A stretch of 64,000 nt of DNA. Origin: Pseudanabaena sp. Salubria-1 (lineage in GTDB: Bacteria > Cyanobacteriota > Cyanobacteriia > Pseudanabaenales > Pseudanabaenaceae). Below are positions 8,277 to 16,721 of the stretch, one piece after another. The notes under the pieces were generated by a model. The model had not been told where the DNA came from and ran no database searches. It was given only the letters and a program-made list of their open reading frames with translations. A program made the position numbers and the translations under genes. Location of the stretch: contig JALQCR010000024.1 of NCBI GenBank assembly GCA_023336205.1, forward strand, positions 1 through 64,000. Reading direction: 5' to 3'. The stretch's first letter is position 1. The number at the start of each line of letters is the position of its first letter.

Positions 8277-8684
8277 GGTTTAATATCATCAATTTTGTTG
8301 TGATTGAGATTAAGCGTAGTCAGGTTCTTCAATTTAGATAGTGAATGTACCTTACTGATTTGATTGACTCCCAGATCCAGATACACTAGATTCGTTAGGC
8401 GTGAGATCGGCTTGATATCTGTGATTTGATTACTATTCAGAGTAAGCCTTTTCAAGTTGCTTAAACCTGATAGAGATTGGATATTGGCAACTTTGGTGAG
8501 GGATAAGTCAAGAATAGTCAAAGATTTTAGGCTAGCCAAGGAACTAATATCGGAAATTTGATTAGTGCCGTACAAATTCAACTCATTCAATTGAGTCAAA
8601 TGTTTTAAAGCTTCAATATTTTTGATTGAGCTATACCACAATGTAAAACTTTTTAACTTGGTTAGGCTAGAGAGCGATCGGATA
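8277..8684 (-). pseudogene. LRR protein gene, 3' fragment
   Basis: This is the C-terminal part of a secreted leucine-rich-repeat protein, running between the ISKra4-like element (right) and IS30 (left). It encodes about six 22-residue internalin-type repeats with the pattern LxxLxLxxNxIxDIxPLxxLxNL (for example RLTLNSNQITDIKPISRLTN). Removing the ISKra4-like element and one 9-bp target copy joins it in frame to the fragment at 9871-10251 (...SITDIRSLSSLTKLKS...). The final repeats and the natural stop codon are lost at IS30. Confidence 0.85.
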
Positions 8685-8693
8685 GGGAGCATC

Positions 8694-9572
8694 TCAATTA
8701 GGCACTGAGTAAATATACTTAGAAGAATAGAAGTAGCCATTGAGATAAGCGCAACGATGTCTCAAAACTTGAGCAACATTGTCTTTATTCCACTGAGAGC
8801 CAGAAATCTTGACACGACGACCAATCTGCTTAATTGTCGATTCAACCGAGCCTGAGCCAATAGTAATCCCCTGTTTCTGTAAATAACCATACTCAGGAAG
8901 GCGATGACGATGATTGCGTAAATAAGCCAGAAAATTGATAGCCCGTTTGAATTTACAACCTGAAAATATTGCCATCGCTTGCTCAACATCACCTTGCCAG
9001 AGTAAATCTTCCGCTTTACTGAGACGACGTAAAGAACCTCCAACATTGTAAAGATGTTCTTTCAGATGATACCAGTCGAGTATTTCAAACCTTTGCTCTG
9101 ATGGCGCTATGGCTGTAAATAAATTCCAGATCCCGTCATGCCCATCACCCAGACAAGAGAATATTTCTGCTAATGGTTGTTTCTGTACCCATGCAACCAA
9201 ACCTTGATTATCGAGAAAATAGGCGGCTACTGTCCCTTGGGCATTTACGGCTTTGTAGTCTTTCCACTCACTATGTTTTCCTTTCTCGGTTCGCAATCTC
9301 ACTTTACCGCCATCTAGACTCATTTCTTCCACTGTTTCTGTAATTGTCACCTCTGGAAATTCCTGCTTTTGGACTAATCTCTGTTGACTGCTATGGCTGA
9401 TCTTGATTCCTGTTAATTCGGCAATGTTTACCTCTGTTCTTGCGTAGGACTCACTGGCGCTTACCAATAAGCAGCATTTTTCTAGTTGCGGACTTATTCT
9501 CGCTCTTGCTTTTACTTGCAATTTCTTGGCTTGCTTGCTCTTCAGCTTGAGTTCGCCGATGCAGCTTTTCAC
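8694..9572 (-). CDS. ISKra4-family transposase, ORF B
   Basis: 292 residues carrying the catalytic part. Motifs include MSLDGGKVRLR (first acidic residue), FEILDWYHLKEHLYNVG and GSGSVESTIKQIGRRVKISGSQW, characteristic of ISKra4-type transposases. It starts with a GTG overlapping the TGA of ORF A (GTGA at 9569-9572), immediately after an A-rich stretch. The two frames may be joined by frameshifting or translationally coupled. Confidence 0.85.
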   Translation of the reverse strand: MKSCIGELKLKSKQAKKLQVKARARISPQLEKCCLLVSASESYARTEVNIAELTGIKISHSSQQRLVQKQEFPEVTITETVEEMSLDGGKVRLRTEKGKHSEWKDYKAVNAQGTVAAYFLDNQGLVAWVQKQPLAEIFSCLGDGHDGIWNLFTAIAPSEQRFEILDWYHLKEHLYNVGGSLRRLSKAEDLLWQGDVEQAMAIFSGCKFKRAINFLAYLRNHRHRLPEYGYLQKQGITIGSGSVESTIKQIGRRVKISGSQWNKDNVAQVLRHRCAYLNGYFYSSKYIYSVPN

Positions 9573-9787
9573 TTTTCTCTCTTTTCCTGCCTTTGTCCCA
9601 CTGCTTTTTTCGACAAAAAAATTCCAACGTTTGGACTCACGTTCTCCAACATTTGCTCTCTCACAGCTATTTCTATCCCTTCTAGCGTTTTCAATTGCTC
9701 TGCATCCTTGGATTCTGCTTCCCGATATAGGATTTCTGCTATCTCTCTGGTACAGGCTTCGAGTCTTTCTTTTTCTTCTGGTGTCAT
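9569..9787 (-). CDS. ISKra4-family transposase, ORF A
   Basis: A 72-residue N-terminal frame of the same element (MTPEEKERLEACTREIAEIL...). It ends in a Lys/Arg-rich region where the message reads gagaaaagtga. It overlaps ORF B by 4 nt. On its own it lacks catalytic residues. Confidence 0.7.
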   Translation of the reverse strand: MTPEEKERLEACTREIAEILYREAESKDAEQLKTLEGIEIAVREQMLENVSPNVGIFLSKKAVGQRQEKREK

Positions 9788-9870
9788 TTGCTTTGACTAG
9801 ATAACTTTTTTCTATTTTATCTCTCTTTTGTCTTGAGTATTTCTACTCAGTGCCTAATTGAGATGCTCCC

Positions 9871-10251
9871 GATCGGATATCAGTTATGCTCTTCCCTAGC
9901 AGTCTCAGATCCGTCAGATTGCTGAGGCTAGCAAGGGGGCTAATATCGGTAAGCCTATCGCTGTAAATAGCAAGGGCTTCAAGGTTTTTTAGATTCACTA
10001 GGGGCGTGAGATCGGTGATTTTGTGACTAAAGAAACTGAGCTGACGTAAATTTGTCAAACTGGAGATCGGGCGCAGATCACTAATATCAGATGGAGTAGG
10101 ACTAGAGGTCAGTAGTTCGGTTCGTTCGTTAAGAGCAATATCAGCTAACCGACAATCTTTTGTCCCAGCTCCCTCTAATAAATAATCAACAGTTTTCTTT
10201 GTTTCTGCTGATAAAGAATCCCTCTCGTTACACCAATCTTTAAAGCTCTTA
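9871..10251 (-). pseudogene. LRR protein gene, middle fragment
   Basis: This encodes the N-terminal domain of the mature protein (KSFKDWCNERDSLSAETKK...) and the first three to four leucine-rich repeats (DISDLRPISSLTNLRQLSFF, KITDLTPLVNLKNLEALAI, RLTDISPLASLSNLTDL). It lies between the IS630 element (5' side) and the ISKra4-like element (3' side). Deleting IS630 with one TA fuses the upstream codons E L P K V directly in frame to K S F K D W, so the break points are exact. Confidence 0.85.
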
Positions 10252-10285
10252 CAGCAAATACCGATCAAACCCGCCACAAAAGGAG

Positions 10286-10861
10286 CTAACTAAAAGGGTC
10301 GAAGCAGAGCCCACAATGATGAAACCAATTAAGAGCATCTTCATCAGTAATAGAATTAATAGCCATAGTAATTGCGTCGTCAAGAGCCGAAATTGTGCGA
10401 GCTTTAGCCGAGCGAATAATCTCTTTTAATTTTGACCAACATAACTCGATTGGCGATAAATCAGGAGAATAGGGAGGGATGAACTTAACCTGAGCACCAA
10501 CGGATTCAATTAGGGTTTTAGCCATTGCAGCGTAATGTACAGGCAAATTATCCATAGCGACAATTGCCCCAACCCATAACCGAGGCAATAGTATTTTCTC
10601 AATGAAAACCAAAAAACTGGCGGTGTTGAGACTACCAGCAAAAGTCATCGCAGCAATCAACCCTTCATCACTCATGGCTCCAATTAAAGTGATGTTTCTA
10701 CCTTTGTTACCTGGACGGTCATCATATACCCTACATCCTCCTTGACATCTACCATAAAGCCTCGTCATCGCTAGATTTAGCCCTGTCTCGTCAATGAATA
10801 CAAGGTTTTTGACATCTATCGTATCTAGCCAACGACGAAACTCATAACGCAATTTTTTCAC
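10286..10861 (-). pseudogene. IS630-family transposase, catalytic part
   Basis: 191 residues containing the DDE core: NLVFIDETGLNL (first Asp), VAMDNLPVHYA (second Asp) and PPYSPDLSPIELCWSKLKE (Glu). It is out of frame with the upstream part at an A8 run (about 10892-10899). A change of one A, by slippage or +1 shift, would fuse the frames as GRKKTLVASEQATERVKKLRY. The upstream part is also cut by a MITE, so the copy is dead in cis. Confidence 0.85.
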
Positions 10862-11015
10862 TCTTTCTGTCGCTTGTTCGCTGGCTACTAAAGTTTTTTT
10901 TACGCCCTAATTCTAAGCGCTTAAGCGTACGACTCAATCCTGATACGCTCACTTCTATTGTCTTTGTTTCATGTAGTTTTTCTTTGATCTCTCTGAGATA
11001 TATGTCATTTTGCGC

Positions 11016-11149
11016 GGCTCTTCTGGGTTCATGGGGATAAGCACAGCTAATAGTAATCAGAATCCTCTCGGAGCAACAGTTACAGCCCTACCATGTCGCC
11101 AATAATTGTATCGATACTGTACCATTTACCCCTCAAACCCAGATGAGCC
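11016..11149 (-). mobile_element. 134-bp MITE, copy 1
   Basis: The ends are GGCTCATCTGGGTTTGAGGG and GGCTCTTCTGGGTTCATGGG (inverted, imperfect). It has an 8-bp target duplication ttttgcgc (11008-11015, 11150-11157) and is inserted in the IS630 transposase gene. The other copies are at 26341, 41309, 41964 and 55699. Confidence 0.93.
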
Positions 11150-11385
11150 TTTTGCGCTTCAACAATTGTCTTTACTAATTCTTCATCTTTGCCTTTGATT
11201 TTCGACCGCCGATCTCCTCCTTGGGGTTTTGCTGCTATTTCATTTGTTTCTCGATACCGACGCAAAAAATCTCGAACAAATGACAAGCTTACTTTAAATC
11301 GTTTAGCTATGCCTCTCTGCGTATTTTCTTTGTTTTCCCAAGCACTTAATATCTTTTTTCGTAAATCTAGCGAATATGCTGCCAT
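11150..11385 (-). pseudogene. IS630-family transposase, N-terminal part
   Basis: This encodes the helix-turn-helix region (YSLDLRKKILSAWENKEN, QRGIAKRFKVSLSFVRDFLR) and the start of the linker. Translation runs into the MITE and stops (…DTIIGDMVGL). Removing the MITE continues the frame as VEAQNDIYLREIKEKL toward the A8 frame break. Confidence 0.85.
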
Positions 11386-11452
11386 ATGTAATCTTTCCTT
11401 GATAATACTTTTAGCTTATTAGACTTGTGGCGGGTTTGATCGGTATTTGCTG

Positions 11453-11537
11453 TAACTTTTGGCAACTCCGTCGCAAAGCTTGCCGATGCAGGAAATAAAG
11501 TTAATAAAAGCCAGATTGTAAGAAACAAAAATTTCAT
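11453..11537 (-). pseudogene. LRR protein gene, 5' fragment with signal peptide
   Basis: This short piece encodes MKFLFLTIWLLLTLFPASAS-FATELPKV, a clear Sec signal peptide with cleavage near SFA. It is the true start of the leucine-rich-repeat gene whose remainder lies at 9871-10251 and 8277-8684. It is separated from the rest by IS630. Confidence 0.8.
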
Positions 11538-11644
11538 AAGCCAAAAAACTAGTAAATGTAAAGTGCGGGTTAGATTATCACCTCTCGAAAATATGAAAAT
11601 ACCCCCAACAAGATGACATAGCCATATTCAATAATCTTAAACCC

Positions 11645-11687
11645 GAAGAAGTGAAGAGTGACGCAAAGCGTCGCTCTTCACTTCTTC
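11645..11687. repeat. Variable-arm hairpin
   Basis: gaagaagtgaagagtgacg pairs with cgtcgctcttcacttcttc around caaag. It is upstream of the divergently placed LRR remnant and the scramblase-like gene. Confidence 0.7.
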
Positions 11688-11794
11688 AGGATTGGTTTTT
11701 AAAATGTTTACGATCGCACCACTTTTAAATACTGAATGCGATCGCCTAGAAAACGCCATAGTGTATGCTGGGGAGTGTTTTTCTCAAAAAAATT

Positions 11795-12415
11795 ATGAGT
11801 ATATTTCTGCAAACCCTAGCCCAAGCCAATGCAATTTATGTCAAACAAAAATTTGAACTAGCAGAAATATTTGGCTTTGAAACTCGCAACCGTTATCAAA
11901 TTCAAACCGATGATGGTCATCAATTTGGTTACTGTGCTGAGCCAAAACTAGGCTTCTTAGATGCGATCATGCGACAGTTTCTAGGGCATTGGCGAGTTTT
12001 TAATATCGTGGGAACTGATATGGCTAATCAGCAGGTTTTTCGCGCTCATCATCCTTTTCGCTGGTTTTTTCAGCGTCTAGATATTTTTGGTGCAGGCGAT
12101 CGCCCTGTGGGAAGTTTGCAGCAGAGATTTGCATGGTTCAACAAAAAATTTGAATTTTTGGATACTAGGGGCAGGGTGATCATGAGCATGACTTCGCCAC
12201 TATGGAAAATTTGGACATTCCCCATCAAAAAAGCTGAAAGGGAAGTATCGGTAATTGAAAAGAAATGGACAGGGCTATCTAAAGAACTATTCACTGATGC
12301 TGATAACTTTAGAGTCCGCTTCACCGATGTGAAATTAACAGCTGATGAAAAGTTGCTGTTACTTGCTGGTGCAGTGTTTGTCGATCTTTTATACTTTGAG
12401 ACCAAAGCTTCTTAA
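11795..12415 (+). CDS. Phospholipid scramblase/LURP-one-related protein
   Basis: 206 residues from MSIFLQTLAQ (ATG 11795; ten in-frame codons upstream have no better signal). The pattern of short beta-strands matches the LURP-one/scramblase-related (tubby-like) fold: LAEIFGFETRNRYQI, FNIVGTDMANQQVFRAHHPFRW, RPVGSLQQRFAWFNKKFEFLD, then a C-terminal hydrophobic helix (LLLLAGAVFVDLLYFE). Function in bacteria is unknown; membrane or lipid association is likely. It is followed after 15 bp by birA in the same direction, so they may be co-transcribed. Confidence 0.65.
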   Translation: MSIFLQTLAQANAIYVKQKFELAEIFGFETRNRYQIQTDDGHQFGYCAEPKLGFLDAIMRQFLGHWRVFNIVGTDMANQQVFRAHHPFRWFFQRLDIFGAGDRPVGSLQQRFAWFNKKFEFLDTRGRVIMSMTSPLWKIWTFPIKKAEREVSVIEKKWTGLSKELFTDADNFRVRFTDVKLTADEKLLLLAGAVFVDLLYFETKAS

Positions 12416-12430
12416 TATTCAGGAATTACC

Positions 12431-13156
12431 TTGAGCTTTCAGATTATTCGTTACGAAGAAATTGATTCAACTAATAGTGAAGCTTGGCGACTAATTGATC
12501 GTCTTGATCGTCTCGAAGCGCAATCAAGCGCTGTGATCGTCGCTAAGCGTCAAACTAAAGGTCGAGGTCAACGCGGTAACAGTTGGCAGTCCGACTTGGG
12601 CGGATTATTCATGTCAGTGATTTTGCAGCCAAATTTGACAGCAGTAAATGCTCATCAAATTACGCTCTGGTCTGCTTGGGGCATAGCCAAGGCGCTGAAT
12701 GAAACAGGGGCAAATGTAAAGCTGAAGTGGTTAAATGATCTATTAATCGATCGCCGTAAATTGGGAGGAATTCTCACGGAAACGAGGATCGAGGCTGGTA
12801 AAGTTCTCTATGCCGTGGTGGGGATCGGTATTAATTGGACAAACGAGGTTCCTGAAGACGCGATCGCACTGGGGGAATTACCAACGACTTTATCAAACAT
12901 GGATGAACTGATCGAAGTGGTACTAAAAGGCATACAGCTAGGTCAAACTCGCAGCGAAAATGAGGGAATGATGAGCATTTTGGCGGAATATTTAGAGCTA
13001 CTTAGCGACAAAAATGTACGTCAAACAATTAATGGGCGGGAACTTCAAGGCAAAATAATCGACATTAGACCAACGGGCGAACTGGTAGTAAGATGGGAAG
13101 GCAATTCCCAAGAAGCGATCTATCAGCCTCAAAACTTCTCTGTCGGCTATCAGTAG
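12431..13156 (+). CDS. birA: Biotin--[acetyl-CoA-carboxylase] ligase
   Basis: 241 residues, a class I (no DNA-binding domain) biotin protein ligase that activates biotin to biotinyl-AMP and attaches it to the carboxyl-carrier subunit of acetyl-CoA carboxylase. Seen motifs: EIDSTNSEAW, the adenylate-binding GRGQRGNSW loop, LKWLNDLLIDRRKLGGIL and VVGIGINWTNE. A short C-terminal SH3-like cap follows (GELVVRWEGNSQEAIY). The frame opens with TTG at 12431. No ATG lies before the first conserved motif, so TTG is accepted. It overlaps no gene and is 9 bp ahead of the M23 peptidase. Confidence 0.92.
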   Translation: MSFQIIRYEEIDSTNSEAWRLIDRLDRLEAQSSAVIVAKRQTKGRGQRGNSWQSDLGGLFMSVILQPNLTAVNAHQITLWSAWGIAKALNETGANVKLKWLNDLLIDRRKLGGILTETRIEAGKVLYAVVGIGINWTNEVPEDAIALGELPTTLSNMDELIEVVLKGIQLGQTRSENEGMMSILAEYLELLSDKNVRQTINGRELQGKIIDIRPTGELVVRWEGNSQEAIYQPQNFSVGYQ

Positions 13157-13165
13157 AATCAAATT

Positions 13166-14209
13166 ATGCGAAAATCAACACTTTCAACAATTACGTTAGC
13201 AACCCTGCTTTGCCTCTCCACAAATAACTACTTTTTAGTTGGCTCAGCATATGCCGCGACAAAATCTGCCGTTTCTCCTGAAGCAGTATCAAAACCTTCG
13301 ACACCAGCACCTCAGGTGCAGCCACAACCCGCGATCGCCCCTGCCCCAGTAACGACAGAGATCAAAAGTGAAGGTAACTTCAACTCTGCTCCAACAGATA
13401 AGCCTATAAATAGTGCAAGGAATCGCGAGTCTGTCCAAGTCAATATTGAGACTGCACCGAATCCATCATCAAAAGCCTCAGCTCAGCGATCGCAGCCCGT
13501 CGAACAGCCTGTCGAAATTGTCCTAGAGAACCGATCTACTGGTTGTAAATTCAAGGCTAGCAGCCTCTTGGAACGTAATGGCGATCTTTGTAATCCTGAA
13601 GTAGCGATCGCTGCTAAAAACAGATCGCAAAACTATTACCAAAATGGCAATGTTCTCTATACTGCCGCTTCAGGTGAAACCGCCTTGCAAGTGCGTCGCC
13701 TCACTTCTCAAGAAATTGCCGCGATGAGCTTGCCTAGCAATGGTGACAAGCAAATGCTGTTCCCATTAATTTCTCCATCGGTGATTAGTTCGCTATTTGG
13801 TACTCGCGTTCATCCTGTCACAGGTCAAGTGCGATTTCATCAAGGCACAGACTTAGCTGCCCCCGAAGGTACACCTGTCGTTGCGGCGTTTAGTGGTCGT
13901 GTAGAAATTGCAGGTTGGCTCGGTGGCTATGGTTTGATCGTGGTCATTTCTCATGGAGACACCCATGAGACTCGTTATGCTCACTTGTCTGAGGTTTTAG
14001 TCAAGCCTGGACAAGAGATCAAGCAGGGCAATGTAATCGGTTTGGTTGGCAGTACAGGTATGGCGACTGGACCACATTTGCATTTCGAGATTTGGCAAAA
14101 AATGCGAGAGGGACTGGTAGCGATCAATCCCACACCGCAGTTAATGCTTGCCATGGAGCAATTGCAAAAATATCTCGCACAATCAACTAAATCAGCAAAT
14201 AAAGCTTAA
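13166..14209 (+). CDS. M23-family metallopeptidase, exported
   Basis: 347 residues. An N-terminal signal peptide ends near GSAYA. A Pro/Ala/Ser-rich linker (about 35-115) precedes a LytM/M23 domain at about 200-330. Zinc ligands are visible in FHQGTDLAAP (HxxxD) and in GPHLHFEIW (HxH), with YAHLSEVLVKPGQ between them. Such enzymes cleave peptidoglycan cross-links or act as septal murein hydrolase regulators when degenerate; here all ligands are present. A terminator hairpin follows 3 bp after the stop. Confidence 0.9.
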   Translation: MRKSTLSTITLATLLCLSTNNYFLVGSAYAATKSAVSPEAVSKPSTPAPQVQPQPAIAPAPVTTEIKSEGNFNSAPTDKPINSARNRESVQVNIETAPNPSSKASAQRSQPVEQPVEIVLENRSTGCKFKASSLLERNGDLCNPEVAIAAKNRSQNYYQNGNVLYTAASGETALQVRRLTSQEIAAMSLPSNGDKQMLFPLISPSVISSLFGTRVHPVTGQVRFHQGTDLAAPEGTPVVAAFSGRVEIAGWLGGYGLIVVISHGDTHETRYAHLSEVLVKPGQEIKQGNVIGLVGSTGMATGPHLHFEIWQKMREGLVAINPTPQLMLAMEQLQKYLAQSTKSANKA

Positions 14210-14211
14210 GT

Positions 14212-14242
14212 AGTAAAAGCCTCGCAATGCGAGGCTTTTACT
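14212..14242. terminator. Bidirectional intrinsic terminator
   Basis: A perfect hairpin (agtaaaagcctcgc / gcgaggcttttact) between convergent genes: the M23 peptidase (plus) and the pentapeptide-repeat remnant (minus). Confidence 0.8.
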
Positions 14243-14246
14243 GATT

Positions 14247-14448
14247 TTACTTATGAACTTTTCCATCGGGAAGCGTTGCCCCTTTGAGAATTGCACCGAC
14301 AAGATTGGCACTACTTAACTCCGCACGGTTGAGAATTGCATCGGTCAAATCTGCCTTGGCTAGGTTAGTCCGAGCAAGATAGGCTTCGATGAGGTTAGCG
14401 CGGATCATAATTGCCCCACTGAGATTAGCTCGACTGAGATCAGCACTA
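14247..14448 (-). pseudogene. Pentapeptide-repeat gene, 3' fragment
   Basis: It encodes the last 12 or so pentapeptides (SADLSRANLSGAIMIRANLI...LKGATLPDGK) and the natural C-terminus. It is separated from the rest of the gene (15723-16593) by an ISAs1-family element. Joining the two with a 2-bp TA overlap gives ...TRADLSADLSRANL..., in frame. Confidence 0.85.
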
Positions 14449-15722
14449 GGGCAACCGCACACGTTCATGAATAAACAACGAAACAAAGAAGGCAAAGTAA
14501 AATGACCAATATAAATTAAAAGTAAAAAAGTGACATGTCTTCTACAATCAGCCCAGTCGCATTAATTGAGACACATTTTGGCAACTTGCGAGACCCCAGA
14601 GCAGCACATAGTATCGAACATAAGCTATTAGACATATTGGTAATCAGCATATGTGGAACAATAAGCGGAGCAAATGATTTTACAGCAATAGCAGAATATG
14701 GAAAATCAAAGGAAAAATGGTTAAAGACATTTTTAGAATTAGAAAATGGAATACCATCAGCAGATACATTTGAGAGAATATTTGCTCGACTGAACCCATC
14801 AGAATTGCAAAAATGTTTTATAGGATGGATGGAAGCAGTCCATAAAACAACAGACGGAGAATTGATTAATATTGATGGCAAAACGTTGAGAGGAGCAAAG
14901 GAAGCAGGCAACTCCCGTAGCCTAATTCATATGGTGAGTGTTTGGTCGGCAACGCAGCATTTGGTTCTGGGACAGAAAAAAGTTAGTGAGAAATCAAATG
15001 AAATAACCGCTATCCCACCATTGCTGGAAATGTTGGCAATTCGAGGTTGTTTGGTCAGCATAGACGCAATGGGATGTCAGACCGAAATCGCCAAAACAAT
15101 CATTGAACAAGGTGCAGATTATGTATTAGCGCTAAAAGGAAATCAAGGTAATCTCCATGATGATGTAAGTCAATTATTCACATCTGCTCGCTCGCAAAAA
15201 TTCCATAATATCGAACATCAATTCCATTCAACAGTAGAAAAAGGACATGGGCGCATTGAGAAGAGATCCTATTGGACTATGGGTAATACAGAATTTCTCA
15301 TTGGCGCAGAGAAATGGACAGGGTTAAAAAGTATTGGCATGGTTGAATCAGAACGTAGTGTCAATGGCGTAGTTTCTATCCAACAGCGATATTATATTCT
15401 GAGTATTGAGAGTGATGTTCACAGGTTCTCTCAATCTGTTAGAAGTCATTGGAGTATTGAAAATCAACTGCATTGGATTCTTGATGTTGGGTTTGATGAA
15501 GATGCTTCTCAATCTTGTCGAGGCTATACTGCTGAAAACTTAGCTGTTATTCGTCATGTTGGCTTAAATTTACTTTCCCGTGACAAAAAAACTAAGGTCG
15601 GAGTCAAGACTAAACGACTTAAAGCTGGATGGGATGACAACTATCTCAAGCTTATACTTAACGCCTTAAACATAGTCTCACCTTAGTCTTCATTATTTAT
15701 TCATGAACGTGTGCGGTTGCCC
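14449..15722 (+). mobile_element. ISAs1-family insertion sequence
   Basis: 1274 bp with about 25-bp inverted ends GGGCAACCGCACACGTTCAT.... It splits a pentapeptide-repeat gene. No 8-10-bp target duplication is seen; only a 2-bp TA is shared by the flanks. Confidence 0.88.
14535..15686 (+). CDS. ISAs1-family transposase
   Basis: 383 residues with the conserved H-repeat/ISAs1 signatures: an N-terminal HFGNLRDPRAAHSIEHKLLDIL region, INIDGKTLRGAK, VSIDAMGCQTEIAKTI, YVLALKGNQGNLH and the C-terminal RSHWSIENQLHWILDVGFDE. The frame is intact and fills the element. Confidence 0.95.
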   Translation: MSSTISPVALIETHFGNLRDPRAAHSIEHKLLDILVISICGTISGANDFTAIAEYGKSKEKWLKTFLELENGIPSADTFERIFARLNPSELQKCFIGWMEAVHKTTDGELINIDGKTLRGAKEAGNSRSLIHMVSVWSATQHLVLGQKKVSEKSNEITAIPPLLEMLAIRGCLVSIDAMGCQTEIAKTIIEQGADYVLALKGNQGNLHDDVSQLFTSARSQKFHNIEHQFHSTVEKGHGRIEKRSYWTMGNTEFLIGAEKWTGLKSIGMVESERSVNGVVSIQQRYYILSIESDVHRFSQSVRSHWSIENQLHWILDVGFDEDASQSCRGYTAENLAVIRHVGLNLLSRDKKTKVGVKTKRLKAGWDDNYLKLILNALNIVSP

Positions 15723-16593
15723 TAAGATCAGCACGAGTCAACTTGACATCCGTGAGATCTGTACTTTGCATCTGCACCCGACTCGCCTTAACATCCGCCA
15801 TAATCGCGCTTCTTAGTGAAACCCCACTCAAATCTGCATCAATTAAAATTGCTCTTTCCAATTTGGCATTATTTAAAATTGCTCCTGAAAGGGTCGCACA
15901 ACTGAGATTGGCTTCGGAGAGAAATACGCCTTGCATATTGGCATTATTTAATTTCGCTTCACTAAGGTTTGCTCCACTGAGAGTTGCTTCTTGGAGATTT
16001 GCGCCGCGCAAGTCGGCTTTATGTAGATCTGCACCAGATAGATTTGCACCACGCAGGTCAGCACCAGATAGATTTGCACCCGTTAGATTCGCTGTGCTGC
16101 GTTTCTTTTTGCCAGCATCAATTTCATGTTGATCGCCGATCGCTCTTTCTTGTCTAAGATTTGCACCTTTCATGCAGGCTCCGACAAGGTTCGCACCACT
16201 CAAGTTAACCGTTCGCATATCTGCGTCAATTAAGTTAGTATCCATCAAATTGGCAAGACTGAGATTTGCACCAAAGAGAGTCGCTCCTTGCAGACTAGCT
16301 CCATGTAAATCAGCATTAGATAGATTGATATTACTCATGCTCGCTTGATTGAGATTCGCCCCACAAAGATTTGCCCCAACCATTAAGGCTCCGCGCATAT
16401 TTGCCCTTGTCAAACAAGAAAATGTCAAAACTATACTATTGAGGTAGGCTTTTGAGAGATTAACATCTAGCCAATCTGTACGACTGAGGTTTGCTCCACT
16501 GAGTTTGATACCATTGAGATTGAGCCCACTAAAGTCGCGATCGCCTTTTGCATAGCGGCGCAGAATATCTTGAGAAGTGAGTGCTGCATCCAT
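15723..16593 (-). pseudogene. Pentapeptide-repeat gene, 5' fragment
   Basis: It encodes about 290 residues. A short N-terminal segment (ALTSQDILRRYAKGDRDFSG) is typical of cyanobacterial pentapeptide proteins. Nearly continuous A(D/N)LXX repeats follow, interrupted at about residues 148-165 by a basic insert (RQERAIGDQHEIDAGKKKRS). Such repeats form a right-handed beta-helix. There is no signal peptide. The C-terminal end lies at 14247-14448 beyond the ISAs1 element. The truncated product would end within the element. Confidence 0.88.
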
Positions 16594-16618
16594 ATTACTT
16601 TTTTGGTGTTGGAAGTTC

Positions 16619-16702
16619 TAAGGGATCCCCCTCAATCCCCCTTGTAAAGGGGGAAGAATTAATTTGATTCTCCCCCCTTTACAAGGGAGGATGGGGGGGA
16701 TC
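16619..16702. repeat. Double-hairpin G/C-run repeat
   Basis: Two stem-loops, cccccttgtaaaggggg and cccctttacaaggg, with outer complementary ends (gatccccctcaatccccc / ggatggggggatc). The same architecture occurs at 24012-24120, 34312-34427 and 57369-57515. Confidence 0.7.
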
Positions 16703-16721
16703 TAGATAATTTTTAAATTGA

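Larger units (their letters stand above)
8685..9870 (-). mobile_element. ISKra4-like insertion sequence
   Basis: 1186 bp with 27-bp perfect inverted ends (GGGAGCATCTCAATTAGGCA...). It is flanked by the 9-bp target duplication gatcggata (8676-8684 and 9871-9879). It is inserted inside the leucine-rich-repeat gene; precise removal restores that gene's frame. Confidence 0.9.
10252..11452 (-). mobile_element. IS630-family insertion sequence with nested MITE
   Basis: 1201 bp including a 134-bp MITE. The inverted ends CAGCAAATACCGATCAAACC... are perfect over 26 bp and flanked by TA on both sides (10250-10251, 11453-11454), as expected for IS630/Tc1. It is inserted just after the signal-peptide codons of the leucine-rich-repeat gene. 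Confidence 0.9.
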
